From contig JBBRFH010000008.1 in NCBI GenBank assembly GCA_038224615.1, positions 1-29,832 of the forward strand: a stretch of DNA of 29,832 nucleotides, read 5' to 3'. How positions within the stretch are numbered: position 1 is the first letter of the stretch; each line of letters opens with the position of its first letter. A program made the position numbers and the translations under genes. Below, in pieces: positions 14,818-24,410 of this stretch. The stretch comes from JBBRFH01 sp038224615 (GTDB taxonomy: Bacteria > Planctomycetota > Phycisphaerae > Tepidisphaerales > Tepidisphaeraceae). The notes below the pieces were generated by a model. The model saw only the letters and a list, made by a program, of their open reading frames with translations, had not been told where the DNA came from and did no database searches.

Positions 14818-16215
14818 ATGCTCCTCTATCTCATCAATCCGTCGAATCCGCTGGTCAGCCTGTCTGACGGGAGCCGGTGGAATCGCTACCGTGTGTGGAA
14901 GCCGCTGGGCCTCCTGGTCCTCGCCGGGCTGACCCCGCCGGGGTGGGAAATCCGGATCATCGATGAAAATCTGGGTCGTCCCGACTACGCGACCATGCAG
15001 CGGCCGGACCTTGTGGGCCTGACGGCGTTCACGTCGCAGGCGAGCCGCGCCTACGCGCTGGCGGACGAATACCGCGCGCTGGGCGTGCCGGTCATCATGG
15101 GAGGGATTCACGCCACCATGTGTACCGACGAGGCGCTGGAGCACGTCGACGCGGTGGTCGCCGGCGAGGCCGAGAGCGTCTGGGCACGCGTGCTGGCCGA
15201 TTGGCAGGTCGGCGCGTTGCAGCAGACGTACCACGGCGACCTCCTCGACATGGCGGGTGTCCCACCGGCGCGCAACGATCTGCTTCAGGACGGCTACGCC
15301 TTCGGATCGGTCCAGACCACGCGCGGCTGTCCGCTCAATTGCAGCTTCTGCAGCGTCTCGGCGTTTAACGGCAAGCAGTATCGCTACCGCCCGATTCAGC
15401 ATGTGATCGACGAACTCAAGACGATTCGCGAGAAGCGCGTACTCATCGTCGACGACAACCTGATCGGCGTGAGCGCCAAGCAGCTCGAGCGGGCCAAGGA
15501 CCTGTTCCGCGCGATCATCGCCTCCGGGGTGCGCAAGCAATGGGTCGGGCAGGTGACCATCAACTTCGCGGATGACGACGAACTGCTGACGCTCGCACGC
15601 CGGGCCGGGTGCCAGGGGGTTTTTATCGGCTTTGAATCACCGACCCAGGAAGGCCTGGCCGAGATCGGAAAGAAGTTCAACTCGAGGAACGCGCGCGATT
15701 TCCGCGCGTCGGTTCGGCGGATCCAGCGGCACGGCATGTTGGTGGTCGGGTCGTTCATCCTCGGGCTGGATGCCGATCAACCCGGCATCGGCGCACTCAC
15801 GGCCCGGACCGCACGCAGCTACGGCGTCGATCTGCTCAATGCACTGTTCCTCACACCCTTGCCGGGAACACGACTGTGGAAGCAGATGCGCGAGCAGAAG
15901 CGCATTCTGGCCGCCGATTTCCCCGAGGACTGGAAGTACTACACGCTCAGCTATCCGACGGCCCGCTACGCCCATTTTTCGTCGGCGGAAATCGTGAAGG
16001 AGATGGAATCGTGCGAACGGCGATTCTATTCCGGCTGGCAGATCGTCGGGCGCATCGTCTCCAACCTGCTCGCGTGGCGGCGGCCGCTGCTGTCGCTGGT
16101 GTCGAACCTTTCCTACCGGGCCAACTCCCGTTCGACGCACCGGCGCTATCGCCGATGGAAGCTCGCCGACGGCGCGGGGCTTCCCAAGAGCGTGCCGCAG
16201 CCGATCGCCTCCTGA
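14818..16215 (+). CDS. Radical SAM enzyme with N-terminal B12-binding-like domain
   Basis: 465 residues. The N-terminal third (1-135) has a cobalamin-binding Rossmann-like fold seen as LLVLAGLTPPGWEIRIIDEN, PDLVGLTAFTSQASRAYALADEYRALGVPVIMGGIHAT and VVAGEAESVW. It lacks the DxHxxG cobalt-ligand signature, as in many class B radical SAM proteins. The radical SAM cluster motif is CPLNCSFC (C171, C175, C178), followed by the barrel strands VLIVDDNLIG and GVFIGFESP. The C-terminal 130 residues include LFLTPLPGTRLW. This architecture fits the B12-dependent radical SAM group (BchE, hopanoid HpnP/HpnJ-like and tailoring methylases). I cannot name the substrate. AGAAGG sits 4 bases before the ATG. 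It converges on uup with only 7 bases between stops. Confidence 0.85.
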   Translation: MLLYLINPSNPLVSLSDGSRWNRYRVWKPLGLLVLAGLTPPGWEIRIIDENLGRPDYATMQRPDLVGLTAFTSQASRAYALADEYRALGVPVIMGGIHATMCTDEALEHVDAVVAGEAESVWARVLADWQVGALQQTYHGDLLDMAGVPPARNDLLQDGYAFGSVQTTRGCPLNCSFCSVSAFNGKQYRYRPIQHVIDELKTIREKRVLIVDDNLIGVSAKQLERAKDLFRAIIASGVRKQWVGQVTINFADDDELLTLARRAGCQGVFIGFESPTQEGLAEIGKKFNSRNARDFRASVRRIQRHGMLVVGSFILGLDADQPGIGALTARTARSYGVDLLNALFLTPLPGTRLWKQMREQKRILAADFPEDWKYYTLSYPTARYAHFSSAEIVKEMESCERRFYSGWQIVGRIVSNLLAWRRPLLSLVSNLSYRANSRSTHRRYRRWKLADGAGLPKSVPQPIAS

Positions 16216-16222
16216 GAAGTGC

Positions 16223-18028
<1,806 letters not shown>

Positions 18029-18068
18029 TGTGGGGGCGGAATTGTAGGCGGATCGGCCCCTGAGCGAT

Positions 18069-19097
18069 ATGCTCCGGCGGATGCGTCCGCTGCGAATCGG
18101 AAATCTTCAACTCACCACGCCGCTGCTATTGGCGCCGATTGCAGGGTATTGCGATCTCGGATTTCGGCTCGTCGCGCGCTCGTGCGGCGGGGTGGGGCTG
18201 GCGGTCACGGACCTGCTCAATCCCGACGCGGCGCTGAAGGAAACGCGACTTACATTGCGTCTGGCGTCGACCTGCGAGGACGATTCACCCCTGTCGATGC
18301 AGCTTTACGGCGGCAACGTCGACAAGCTCTGCGACGCGGCGCGCTGGGCTGAGGATCGCGGGGCGCACGTCGTCGACATCAACATGGGCTGTCCCACCGA
18401 CAAGGTGACCAAACGCGACGGCGGGTCAAAACTGCTGTGCAATCCGGATCACACCGTGCGCATGGTCGAGCGCATCGCCGGCGTGCTGCGCCACGTTCCG
18501 CTGACGGCCAAGCTGCGCCTGGGATGGGACGATTCGTGCATCGTCGCGCCGTCGCTGGCGCGGCGGTTGGAAAACGCCGGCGTGCAGATGATCACGATCC
18601 ACGGCCGGACCACCGAGATGAAGTTCAGCGGTGCGGCGAGGCTCGACGGCATCGGCGAAGTAGTCGCTGCGGTCGATCGCATCCCGGTCATCGGCAACGG
18701 CGACATTCGCACACCGGAGGATGCCAAGCGAATGATCGAAGTCACCGGTTGCGCCGGCGTAATGATCGGCCGGGCGGCGCTGAGCCGGCCGTGGATCTTC
18801 CGCGATACCTGGCACTACCTGCAGACGGGCGAACTGCTGCCCCCGCCCACAATCCGCGAGAAGTGTGCGATGATGAGCCGACACTTCCACCACATGATCA
18901 CGCAGCGCGGCGAGCGCGGCAGCGTCAAGGAATTCCGCAAACGCGTGAGCTGGTACGCCAAGCAGATGCACCCGTGCCTGGAAATGCGCGAGGCGATCCG
19001 CACCATGAACAGCGCCGCGGAGTTCGAGCAGATCGTAAGCGAGTTCGTCGAATGGCGCGAAGCGCATGACGACGCAATGCAGTGCGTCCTCGTTTAG
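18069..19097 (+). CDS. dusB: tRNA-dihydrouridine synthase
   Basis: 342-residue FMN enzyme that reduces specific uridines in tRNA D-loops using NADPH. LLLAPIAGYCDLGFRLVARSCGG (19-41) is the FMN-binding barrel start. DINMGCPTDKVTKRDGGSKLL (103-123) contains the catalytic C108. HGRTTEMKFSGAA, VIGNGDI and GVMIGRAALSRPWIF complete the phosphate-binding set. The C-terminal helical domain (about 245-342) recognises tRNA. Length and motifs best fit the DusB subgroup, but Dus subtypes are hard to tell apart by eye. An in-frame ATG at 18081 (MRPLRIGNLQL) also fits the family N terminus, so the start is ambiguous by 12 bases. Confidence 0.9.
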   Translation: MLRRMRPLRIGNLQLTTPLLLAPIAGYCDLGFRLVARSCGGVGLAVTDLLNPDAALKETRLTLRLASTCEDDSPLSMQLYGGNVDKLCDAARWAEDRGAHVVDINMGCPTDKVTKRDGGSKLLCNPDHTVRMVERIAGVLRHVPLTAKLRLGWDDSCIVAPSLARRLENAGVQMITIHGRTTEMKFSGAARLDGIGEVVAAVDRIPVIGNGDIRTPEDAKRMIEVTGCAGVMIGRAALSRPWIFRDTWHYLQTGELLPPPTIREKCAMMSRHFHHMITQRGERGSVKEFRKRVSWYAKQMHPCLEMREAIRTMNSAAEFEQIVSEFVEWREAHDDAMQCVLV

Positions 19098-19130
19098 CGT
19101 CGCAGCTTGCTGCGGGATTGCTCTGCGACG

Positions 19131-19430
19131 TTAAACGGGCTTGGTTGCCAACGCCTGCACCTGGTCAACCGTCACGCCGCGAACCCGCGCCTGTTTGCGC
19201 GGGCTAGAGTGCCCCGCGATAATCTCGACGTCCTTTTTGGCGATCCCGAGCGCGGCTGCGAGGACTTCGACCACCGCGCGATTCGCTTCGCCGCCGCTGG
19301 GGGGCTTGCTGACGGCGATCTTAAGGGCGTCGCCGAGGATGCCCGCGATCTTCGTTCGCGACGCGCCGGGGACTACTTTTAGCGCGATCACGATCCCATC
19401 CTTCGAGGCGCTGATCACAAAGCTGCTCAT
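19131..19430 (-). CDS. DUF167 / YggU family protein
   Basis: 99 residues: a basic alpha/beta protein of the DUF167 family (E. coli YggU). Seen are VIALKVVPGASRTKIAGILGDALKIAV and the signature PPSGGEANRAVVEVLAAALGIAKKDVEIIAGHSSPRKQARVRG. The PP-x-x-GxAN-x-x-x stretch and the closing SRxKxVRI-like segment define the family. The molecular function is not known. The open frame runs to 19631, but homology begins at the ATG at 19430, so I start there. It converges on the dus gene with about 30 bases between stops. Confidence 0.85.
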   Translation of the reverse strand: MSSFVISASKDGIVIALKVVPGASRTKIAGILGDALKIAVSKPPSGGEANRAVVEVLAAALGIAKKDVEIIAGHSSPRKQARVRGVTVDQVQALATKPV

Positions 19431-19503
19431 GGGGCGCAAGAATACAGCGTGGACAGCAACGCTGCCCACGCCGGTAAGTTGTTTTCTGTACGAACGCGAA
19501 TGG

Positions 19504-19905
19504 TCACGCGCGCCGGTAGGAAGGCGGGGCGTCGCTGGCGGGGAACGATTCCATCGCCGCCTCGTCGATCGCGTCTTGCGGCTCCTGCGTGCTCCCGAAC
19601 TTGTCATCGTGCTGAAAACTCGGCGATCCAAGATGCAGCCGCGAAAGCTTGCGCGGCCGGCCGGTGCGGCATTCGCAGGCGCTGCGCACGAAGTGCTGCA
19701 TCAGCAGCGCCCCAGCCCCGGCGGCGGCGGCGGTGAGCAGGAGACGACGGTGACGGAGGATTTCCACCAGCACCGCCGCACCGCCCAGCGCGGCAGCGCC
19801 CTTGGTGGCGTAACCCACGAGTTCGCTGGCGCAAGGAACTGACATGCGACGCTGTTCGGCTTCGAGTCGACTCGCCTGGGTAGGCGTATTGGATTTGCTG
19901 TGCAT
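19504..19905 (-). CDS. Small membrane protein with C-terminal SFPASD motif
   Basis: 133 residues from the ATG at 19905; a GTG at 19917 is an alternative. Residues of about 30-72 hold a hydrophobic, alanine-rich region (VGYATKGAAALGGAAVLVEILRH then LLLTAAAAGAGALLM), one or two membrane helices. The C-terminal 25 residues read DAIDEAAMESFPASDAPPSYRRA. The DEAxxESFPASDPP-type motif is a short conserved tail found on many otherwise unrelated small bacterial proteins; its role is not established as far as I know. Four bases of weak SD-like sequence are present. The coding case rests on the motif and the membrane pattern. Confidence 0.72.
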   Translation of the reverse strand: MHSKSNTPTQASRLEAEQRRMSVPCASELVGYATKGAAALGGAAVLVEILRHRRLLLTAAAAGAGALLMQHFVRSACECRTGRPRKLSRLHLGSPSFQHDDKFGSTQEPQDAIDEAAMESFPASDAPPSYRRA

Positions 19906-20061
19906 AATCGGTCTCACTTCTGGTAGTCATCGCGACGCCCGTGGTGCCCTTCAGCCATCGGAAGCGCCGCTCTTGTAGACAGTCTAGCGCGCGGACTCCT
20001 CTCGAAACGATGATGCGGGGATGAAATCGGGCTCAGAGTGAGGAAGATCAGCGGGGCAGAA

Positions 20062-20097
20062 CCTCGCCGCTGAAGCGGCAAGGCCTTTTTTTATTTT
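20062..20097 (+). terminator. Terminator-like hairpin facing the 3' end of the beta-propeller gene
   Basis: CCTCGCCGCT-ga-AGCGGCaAGG (20062-20083) is a 10-base-pair stem with one mismatch. On the plus strand it is followed by CCTTTTTTTATTTTTT, an excellent T-tract that overlaps the last lysine codons and stop of the minus-strand gene. Oriented this way it would stop plus-strand (antisense) transcription; used from the minus strand it lacks a good T-tract. It may act in both directions. Confidence 0.6.
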
Positions 20098-21839
20098 TTC
20101 GCGACGGTGGTGATCTGGGCATGGTCGCTCTGCTTGTCCTTGAGCGGGCGCAGCAGAGTGATCTTCTCGCCGTGGTATTCGGCGACGTAGATGTTGCCGG
20201 TCTTTTCGTCCTGGATGAGGTCGAGCGGGTCGTTGAAGCCGGTGAAACCTTCGATGCCGGCGATCGTTTCGGTGACATCGCCGTTGGCATCGAGCTTGAG
20301 AACGAGAATGTCCTTGCCGTCGCTGTAGCGGGTGACCAGGATGCAGCCGTCGAGCGGGCCGTCTTTGTATTCGATCAAACCGTTGGGGCTGAAGTTCTTG
20401 CCGAAGACGAACGCCGGCGGCTTCCACTTGGCGTCGGGTTTCACGCCGACGGGGTATTCCTTGACTTCCATCGGATCGACGCCCGCCGTCGGGTTGCCGC
20501 CATTCAGGACGTACTCGCCGCGTGCGGGGTTGGGGTGGCCGTAGTACGCGCCTTGCTCGATCTTGAGCAGCATGTCGTCGGTGGTTTCCTTGAGATCGCG
20601 CACGGACGGAACCTTGCCATCCGGCGATGCGGGCGTGTTGCCTTCGTTGCCCGCAGCGCCGTTGATGCCCGAGTAAATGTGCCCGTTGCGGTGCAGGAGG
20701 AGGTCAAACCCCGAGCGAACGCCGGTGGCATAGAGCGTGAGCGGCGCGTCTTTAGCAGCGGGATCGTAGGTGCCGCCGTCGTCGGTTTTGACGTCGATCG
20801 GAAGCTTCGTCGCTTTCGCGAGGTCGAGCCGCAGGACGGCCGCCGTCAGTTTGTGCTCGGGGCGGTAGCCCCATTTCTTGTCGATATCCCCAACGCTGGT
20901 GTGCGAGCCTTGCGTGAACAGCAGTGCGTTGTCTTTGGTGAACACCATCTGGAAATTGAGGTGGTCCTTGTACGCGCGGGGCAGGCCGACGAGCACGTCT
21001 TCGTACTGATCGAGTTGGCTCCCGCTCAGTCGCGAGAGTTTGCCGGTCCAGTCGTCGGCACCTTCGAGCTTTCCTTCGGGCGTGATCGCCATCTGGCCGT
21101 GGTTGACCCAGAGGATCGGATTCTCAACGGTCGACTTCGGATCGAACGCGATGCCCGTGACCAGGCGCGGCCCTCTATTGGCGGCGATAACGCTCATGAT
21201 CGGCGCGCGCTGCAGCAGCGTGCCGTCGGGCTCGATGGCCAAGCGATAGATCACCCCGCCGAAGCTCCCGCCGTACAGAAGCCCATCCGGGCCGATCGCC
21301 AGCGAAGTGAACGCGTTGTGGTCGAGCTTCACGCCGGGCATGTCGACCTTCTCGAACGCGACCGGGAACTGCTGCTGGGCAAACGTGGCCGCGGTCGTGA
21401 AGGTCATCGTGTAGGGGGTGAACGCCGCGCCGCTGGTGTCCTTCAGATCGGTGGTGATAACGAACTTGTATTGCTGATTCTTGTCCAGCGCGTTATCCGG
21501 CTTGAGGACGACGACGTCGCCGGAGCCCGAGGTGTTGCGATGGGCGGGGACGGTCTTGCCATCGCTCACGCGGACAAGCGAGACGCCCGCGTCGAGGGTG
21601 CGTTCGTCAACGCCGGCGCCGGTGTTGGGCAGGGTGATCTCGGCAACGACGCCTGCGGTGGGCGCGACGGCCTGGGCATCGGCGGCAGGGCGGGTGCCGG
21701 TCACGCGGGGGCGCTGCTGTCGCTCGGTGGCCTGGCTCAACTCCAGCCCGGCATATCGCCGCGATGCCACGAACAGGCCCCCAGCGACGACGAGCAACGC
21801 GATTACCGACACGACAAGATAAGATGAACGACTGCGCAT
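20091..21839 (-). CDS. Membrane-anchored sorbosone/glucose-dehydrogenase-like beta-propeller with Ig-like domain
   Basis: 582 residues from the ATG at 21839; the open frame extends 48 bases further without a signal-like start. Residues 1-30 (MRSRSSYLVVSVIALLVVAGGLFVA) are a signal anchor. Residues of about 60-160 form an SbsA-type Ig-like domain ending LKDTSGAAFTPYTMTFTTAATF. The remainder is a propeller with repeats such as FTSLAIGPDGLLYGGSFGG, LVTGIAFDPKSTVENPILWVNHGQ, ATGVRSGFDLLLHRNGHIYSG and DPLDLIQDEKTGNIYVAEYHGEKI. This matches the PQQ-dependent sugar dehydrogenase/NHL class. Whether it binds PQQ cannot be judged by eye. It should face the periplasm. The 5' region (21840-22100) is rich in palindromes. 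Confidence 0.78.
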   Translation of the reverse strand: MRSRSSYLVVSVIALLVVAGGLFVASRRYAGLELSQATERQQRPRVTGTRPAADAQAVAPTAGVVAEITLPNTGAGVDERTLDAGVSLVRVSDGKTVPAHRNTSGSGDVVVLKPDNALDKNQQYKFVITTDLKDTSGAAFTPYTMTFTTAATFAQQQFPVAFEKVDMPGVKLDHNAFTSLAIGPDGLLYGGSFGGVIYRLAIEPDGTLLQRAPIMSVIAANRGPRLVTGIAFDPKSTVENPILWVNHGQMAITPEGKLEGADDWTGKLSRLSGSQLDQYEDVLVGLPRAYKDHLNFQMVFTKDNALLFTQGSHTSVGDIDKKWGYRPEHKLTAAVLRLDLAKATKLPIDVKTDDGGTYDPAAKDAPLTLYATGVRSGFDLLLHRNGHIYSGINGAAGNEGNTPASPDGKVPSVRDLKETTDDMLLKIEQGAYYGHPNPARGEYVLNGGNPTAGVDPMEVKEYPVGVKPDAKWKPPAFVFGKNFSPNGLIEYKDGPLDGCILVTRYSDGKDILVLKLDANGDVTETIAGIEGFTGFNDPLDLIQDEKTGNIYVAEYHGEKITLLRPLKDKQSDHAQITTVAKK

Positions 21840-21905
21840 AAGTGTTGAATCGGCCACGAACAAGGCCGGCTCAAGAAGAGACGTCAAGAGAGCAGGAGTC
21901 TGTCA

Positions 21906-22031
21906 GCGCCAATATTGGCGCAGGAAAAAGCCGCACATGTTAGCCCGAGGGAAGACAAGCATGTGCGGCACACGGGAAGGCACGCAAAGTTAAGCGGACT
22001 AAATAGTCCGGTGATAGAAGTATCGTCCGCT
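21906..22031. promoter_or_regulatory. Palindrome-rich 5' region of the beta-propeller gene
   Basis: Three structured elements lie in 126 bases. GCGCCAATATTGGCGC (21906-21921) is a perfect 16-base palindrome. GCCGCACATG (21930-21939) and CATGTGCGGC (21960-21969) form a perfect 10-base inverted repeat. CGGACTA-AA-TAGTCCG (21995-22010) is a 7+2+7 hairpin whose left part can instead pair as AGCGGAC (21993-21999) with GTCCGCT (22025-22031). The first is operator-like; the last offers mutually exclusive folds. The start codon of the minus gene is 67 bases away. Confidence 0.5.
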
Positions 22032-22098
22032 GAACCAGCCATTTCAAGCAAAAACGACCCAAAAGTCGGGTACGAGATGTCGCAGGCGGCAGCGAATA

Positions 22099-22233
22099 TT
22101 CACCGCAGAGCCGCAGAGATAAGGGAGATCGGGACGGCGTCGGGTCTGATGTAAAAGATCGTAAGTCATTATACAAATATGAATTACGCAAATTTTCAGA
22201 CGATCTCCGTGTCCTCTGCGTCTCCGCGGTAAA
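22099..22233. repeat. Inverted-repeat element of the ACCGCAGAG...CTCTGCGGT type
   Basis: The left arm (22099-22131, starting TTCACCGCAGAGCCGCAGAG) and right arm (22201-22233, ending CTCTGCGTCTCCGCGGTAAA) are imperfect inverted repeats of about 33 bases. They surround an AT-rich core with a smaller inverted repeat (GTAA-x-TCAT ... ATGA-x-TTAC, 22161-22187). Arms with ACCGCAGAG-x-CGCAGAGG motifs recur in many planctomycete, verrucomicrobial and chloroflexi genomes. Likely a non-autonomous palindromic repeat now providing the leader of the next gene. Confidence 0.7.
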
Positions 22234-22397
22234 TCTCTCTTTGTTAAAATGGGTAAAGATTCTCGACAGAGTTTCCCGATCCTAGTAGTGTTGAAGTTGC
22301 CCAGTTTAACATGGGCCTCCGAGACGCCGAGGCAGGGACGCCACGGTTGATGTTGTGGAAGGACTTGAAAACGGTGTCCCTTACTTTGGAGTCTGCC

Positions 22398-23174
22398 ATG
22401 TCGCTTACGCCTGCCCTCTCGACCACGAAGCTCGCCCATCGCTATTTCGACCTGCTCCTCGCCGGCGATCGCCAAGCCGTGCGTGGGATGATCGATGAAG
22501 TCCTTGCCGCCGGTGTGCAACCGGGAGCGATGCTCTCGGAACTCATCTGGCCGACCATGGAACGCATCCAGACCGAGTTCAAGGATGACGGCATCACCCA
22601 GATGCAGATGAACCTCGCCACCCGGCTGAACCGCCAGATGACCGACCAACTCGCCGGCAAACTGCCGATGAACACCCCGAATGACCGCAAGGTTCTGATT
22701 TTCTGCGGCGACGCCGAACCGGAAGAACTTGGCGGGCAGATCGCCGCCGACCTGTTCGAGTCCGCCGGTTACACCGTCCGCTTTGGCGGGGGGGGCGTCG
22801 CCAACGACGAGATCCTGAAAATGATCGGTGATTTCCGCCCCAACCTGCTCGTCATGTTTGCCACGCTTCCCAGCGGCGTGCCGCACGTCCGAAAACTCAT
22901 CGACTACCTCCGCGAAGTCAATAGCTGCCCGGACATGCAGGTCATGTGCTGCGGCGGAATCTACAAGCGTGCCGAAGGGCTTAGCGACGAGATCGGCGCC
23001 GATCTCTATGCCCCCGATGCCGCCAGCGCCGTCCAGGTTGCCGAGACCAATCGCGAGCAGCGCGCCACCCTCGACCAGCAGAGTGTCGGCCGGACGCGCC
23101 GTATCAAGAAGGCGGCGATCCGTCGCGCCGTTCGCGTCGAGCCGGCAACTTCCTACGAAGCCAAAGCCGCCTGA
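22398..23174 (+). CDS. Cobalamin-binding-fold protein lacking the cobalt-ligand histidine
   Basis: 258 residues from the ATG at 22398, which has GGAG 6 bases upstream; the open frame begins at 22311 but without homology. Residues 1-90 resemble the B12-binding-2 helical cap (YFDLLLAGDRQAVRGMIDEVLAAGVQPGAMLSELIWPTMERIQTEF). Residues 97-220 form the Rossmann-like B12 domain: KVLIFCGDAEPEELGGQIAA, GYTVRFGGGGVANDEIL, PNLLVMFATLPSGVPHVRKLIDYLRE and QVMCCGGIYKRAEGL. The ligand motif normally reads E/DxHxxG; here it is E107-P-E109-E-L-G112, so glutamate replaces histidine. The C-terminal 35 residues are basic (RTRRIKKAAIRRAVR), suggesting nucleic-acid or protein contact. No methyltransferase is adjacent. 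It may sense B12 or light base-on, or have lost B12. Confidence 0.78.
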   Translation: MSLTPALSTTKLAHRYFDLLLAGDRQAVRGMIDEVLAAGVQPGAMLSELIWPTMERIQTEFKDDGITQMQMNLATRLNRQMTDQLAGKLPMNTPNDRKVLIFCGDAEPEELGGQIAADLFESAGYTVRFGGGGVANDEILKMIGDFRPNLLVMFATLPSGVPHVRKLIDYLREVNSCPDMQVMCCGGIYKRAEGLSDEIGADLYAPDAASAVQVAETNREQRATLDQQSVGRTRRIKKAAIRRAVRVEPATSYEAKAA

Positions 23175-23208
23175 GCGCTCACGCTCCCCCTCATCCTCTT
23201 TCGCACCG

Positions 23209-23252
23209 GCGAAGGCGCAAGCAACATTCTGCTTGTGCCTTCGCAGTGTTTT
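23209..23252 (+). terminator. Rho-independent terminator after the B12-fold gene
   Basis: GCGAAGGCGCAAGCA (23209-23223) pairs with TGCTTGTGCCTTCGC (23230-23244), 15 pairs with one G-U wobble, around a 6-base loop. AGTGTTTT follows. It starts 35 bases past the stop codon. Confidence 0.8.
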
Positions 23253-23371
23253 GCGCTTCACCCCGGCGCGATGTCGGGCGTGATAAGCACGCAACTCCCG
23301 GGCACTTTTCATTCCCCGGCGATTGGGTATCGTTCCCGCTCCATTAACTACATCCTTGAAGGAGAACGCAG

Positions 23372-24331
23372 ATGCCGCTTGTGGACATGCCGCTGGAGAA
23401 GCTTCAGACGTATGAAGGCCGAAATCCCAGGCCCGCCGATTTCGATCAGTACTGGGACACCGCCATTGCAGAGATGCAGTCGACGAATGCCAACGTCGAA
23501 CTCAAGCCGGCCGATTTCCAGGCGCCGGGCGCCGAGTGCTTCGACCTCTACTTCACCGGCGTGCGCGGGGCGAGAATCCACGCCAAGTACATCCGGCCCA
23601 AAAACCCGCAGGGCAAATGTCCTGCCGTCGTCAACTTCCACGGCTACTCCGGCAACTCCGGTGAATGGCACGGCCAGCTTTGCCAGACGGCCCGCGGGTT
23701 CGTCTCGGCGGCGCTGGATTGTCGCGGCCAAGGCGGGCTCTCCGAAGACGTCGGCGGCGTGCGCGGCACCACCCACCACGGCCACATCATCCGCGGCCTC
23801 GATGACGCCGCCGACAAGCTGCTGTTCCGCGACATCTACCTCGACACCGCGCAACTCGCCGGCATCGTCATGAAAATGCCCGAGGTCGACGGCAATCGCG
23901 TCGGCGCACAAGGCGGTAGCCAGGGCGGCGGCCTCACGCTCGCGTGCGCTGCCCTCGAGCCGCGCATCAAGCGGGCTGCGCCGACTTTCCCATTCCTGTG
24001 CGACTACAAGCGGGTGTGGGAAATGGACCTTGCCAAGGATGCCTACACCGAACTCAAGACGTACTTCCGCCACTTCGATCCGGAGCACAAGCGTGAAGAC
24101 CATGTCTTCGAGCGGCTCGGCTACATCGACTGCCAATACCTCGCCCCGCGCATCAAAGCCGAAATCTTCATGGGCGTGGGCCTGATGGACACCATCTGCC
24201 CGCCCAGCAGCCAGTTCGCCGCGTACAACAAGATCACCGCGAAAAAGAGTTTGGCCATCTTCCCCGATTTCGGCCACGAAGGCTTGCCGGGCTTCAACGA
24301 CCAGGTCTACCAGTTCATGGGCGGGCTATAG
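23372..24331 (+). CDS. Acetyl xylan esterase / cephalosporin-C deacetylase family protein (CE7)
   Basis: 319 residues, alpha/beta hydrolase of carbohydrate esterase family 7, which removes acetyl groups from xylo-oligosaccharides and small acetylated substrates. All three CE7 signatures are visible: RGQGG (118-122), GGSQGG (181-186, nucleophile S183) and the GHEGL end motif (H302, E303). D273 in GLMDTICPP completes the triad. The N terminus LEKLQTYEGRNPRPADFDQYWDTAI is also typical. There is no signal peptide, so it is cytoplasmic and acts on imported oligosaccharides. AAGGAG lies 9 bases before the ATG. It stands in its own transcription unit after a terminator. The neighbouring FAD oxidoreductase and GH141-like gene give a carbohydrate context. 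Confidence 0.93.
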   Translation: MPLVDMPLEKLQTYEGRNPRPADFDQYWDTAIAEMQSTNANVELKPADFQAPGAECFDLYFTGVRGARIHAKYIRPKNPQGKCPAVVNFHGYSGNSGEWHGQLCQTARGFVSAALDCRGQGGLSEDVGGVRGTTHHGHIIRGLDDAADKLLFRDIYLDTAQLAGIVMKMPEVDGNRVGAQGGSQGGGLTLACAALEPRIKRAAPTFPFLCDYKRVWEMDLAKDAYTELKTYFRHFDPEHKREDHVFERLGYIDCQYLAPRIKAEIFMGVGLMDTICPPSSQFAAYNKITAKKSLAIFPDFGHEGLPGFNDQVYQFMGGL

Positions 24332-24410
24332 GCCGCATTATTCGCGGCGCGGCAATCGCTGTTAAAATGAACCCGCTGCATCTGCTACAGTCACACGGGA
24401 TTCCGAATAA

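Noticed and set aside
20121..21827. 568-codon plus-strand open frame opposite the beta-propeller gene
   Set aside because: Antisense shadow caused by high GC codon bias; no motif or signal, while the minus strand gives clear propeller repeats.
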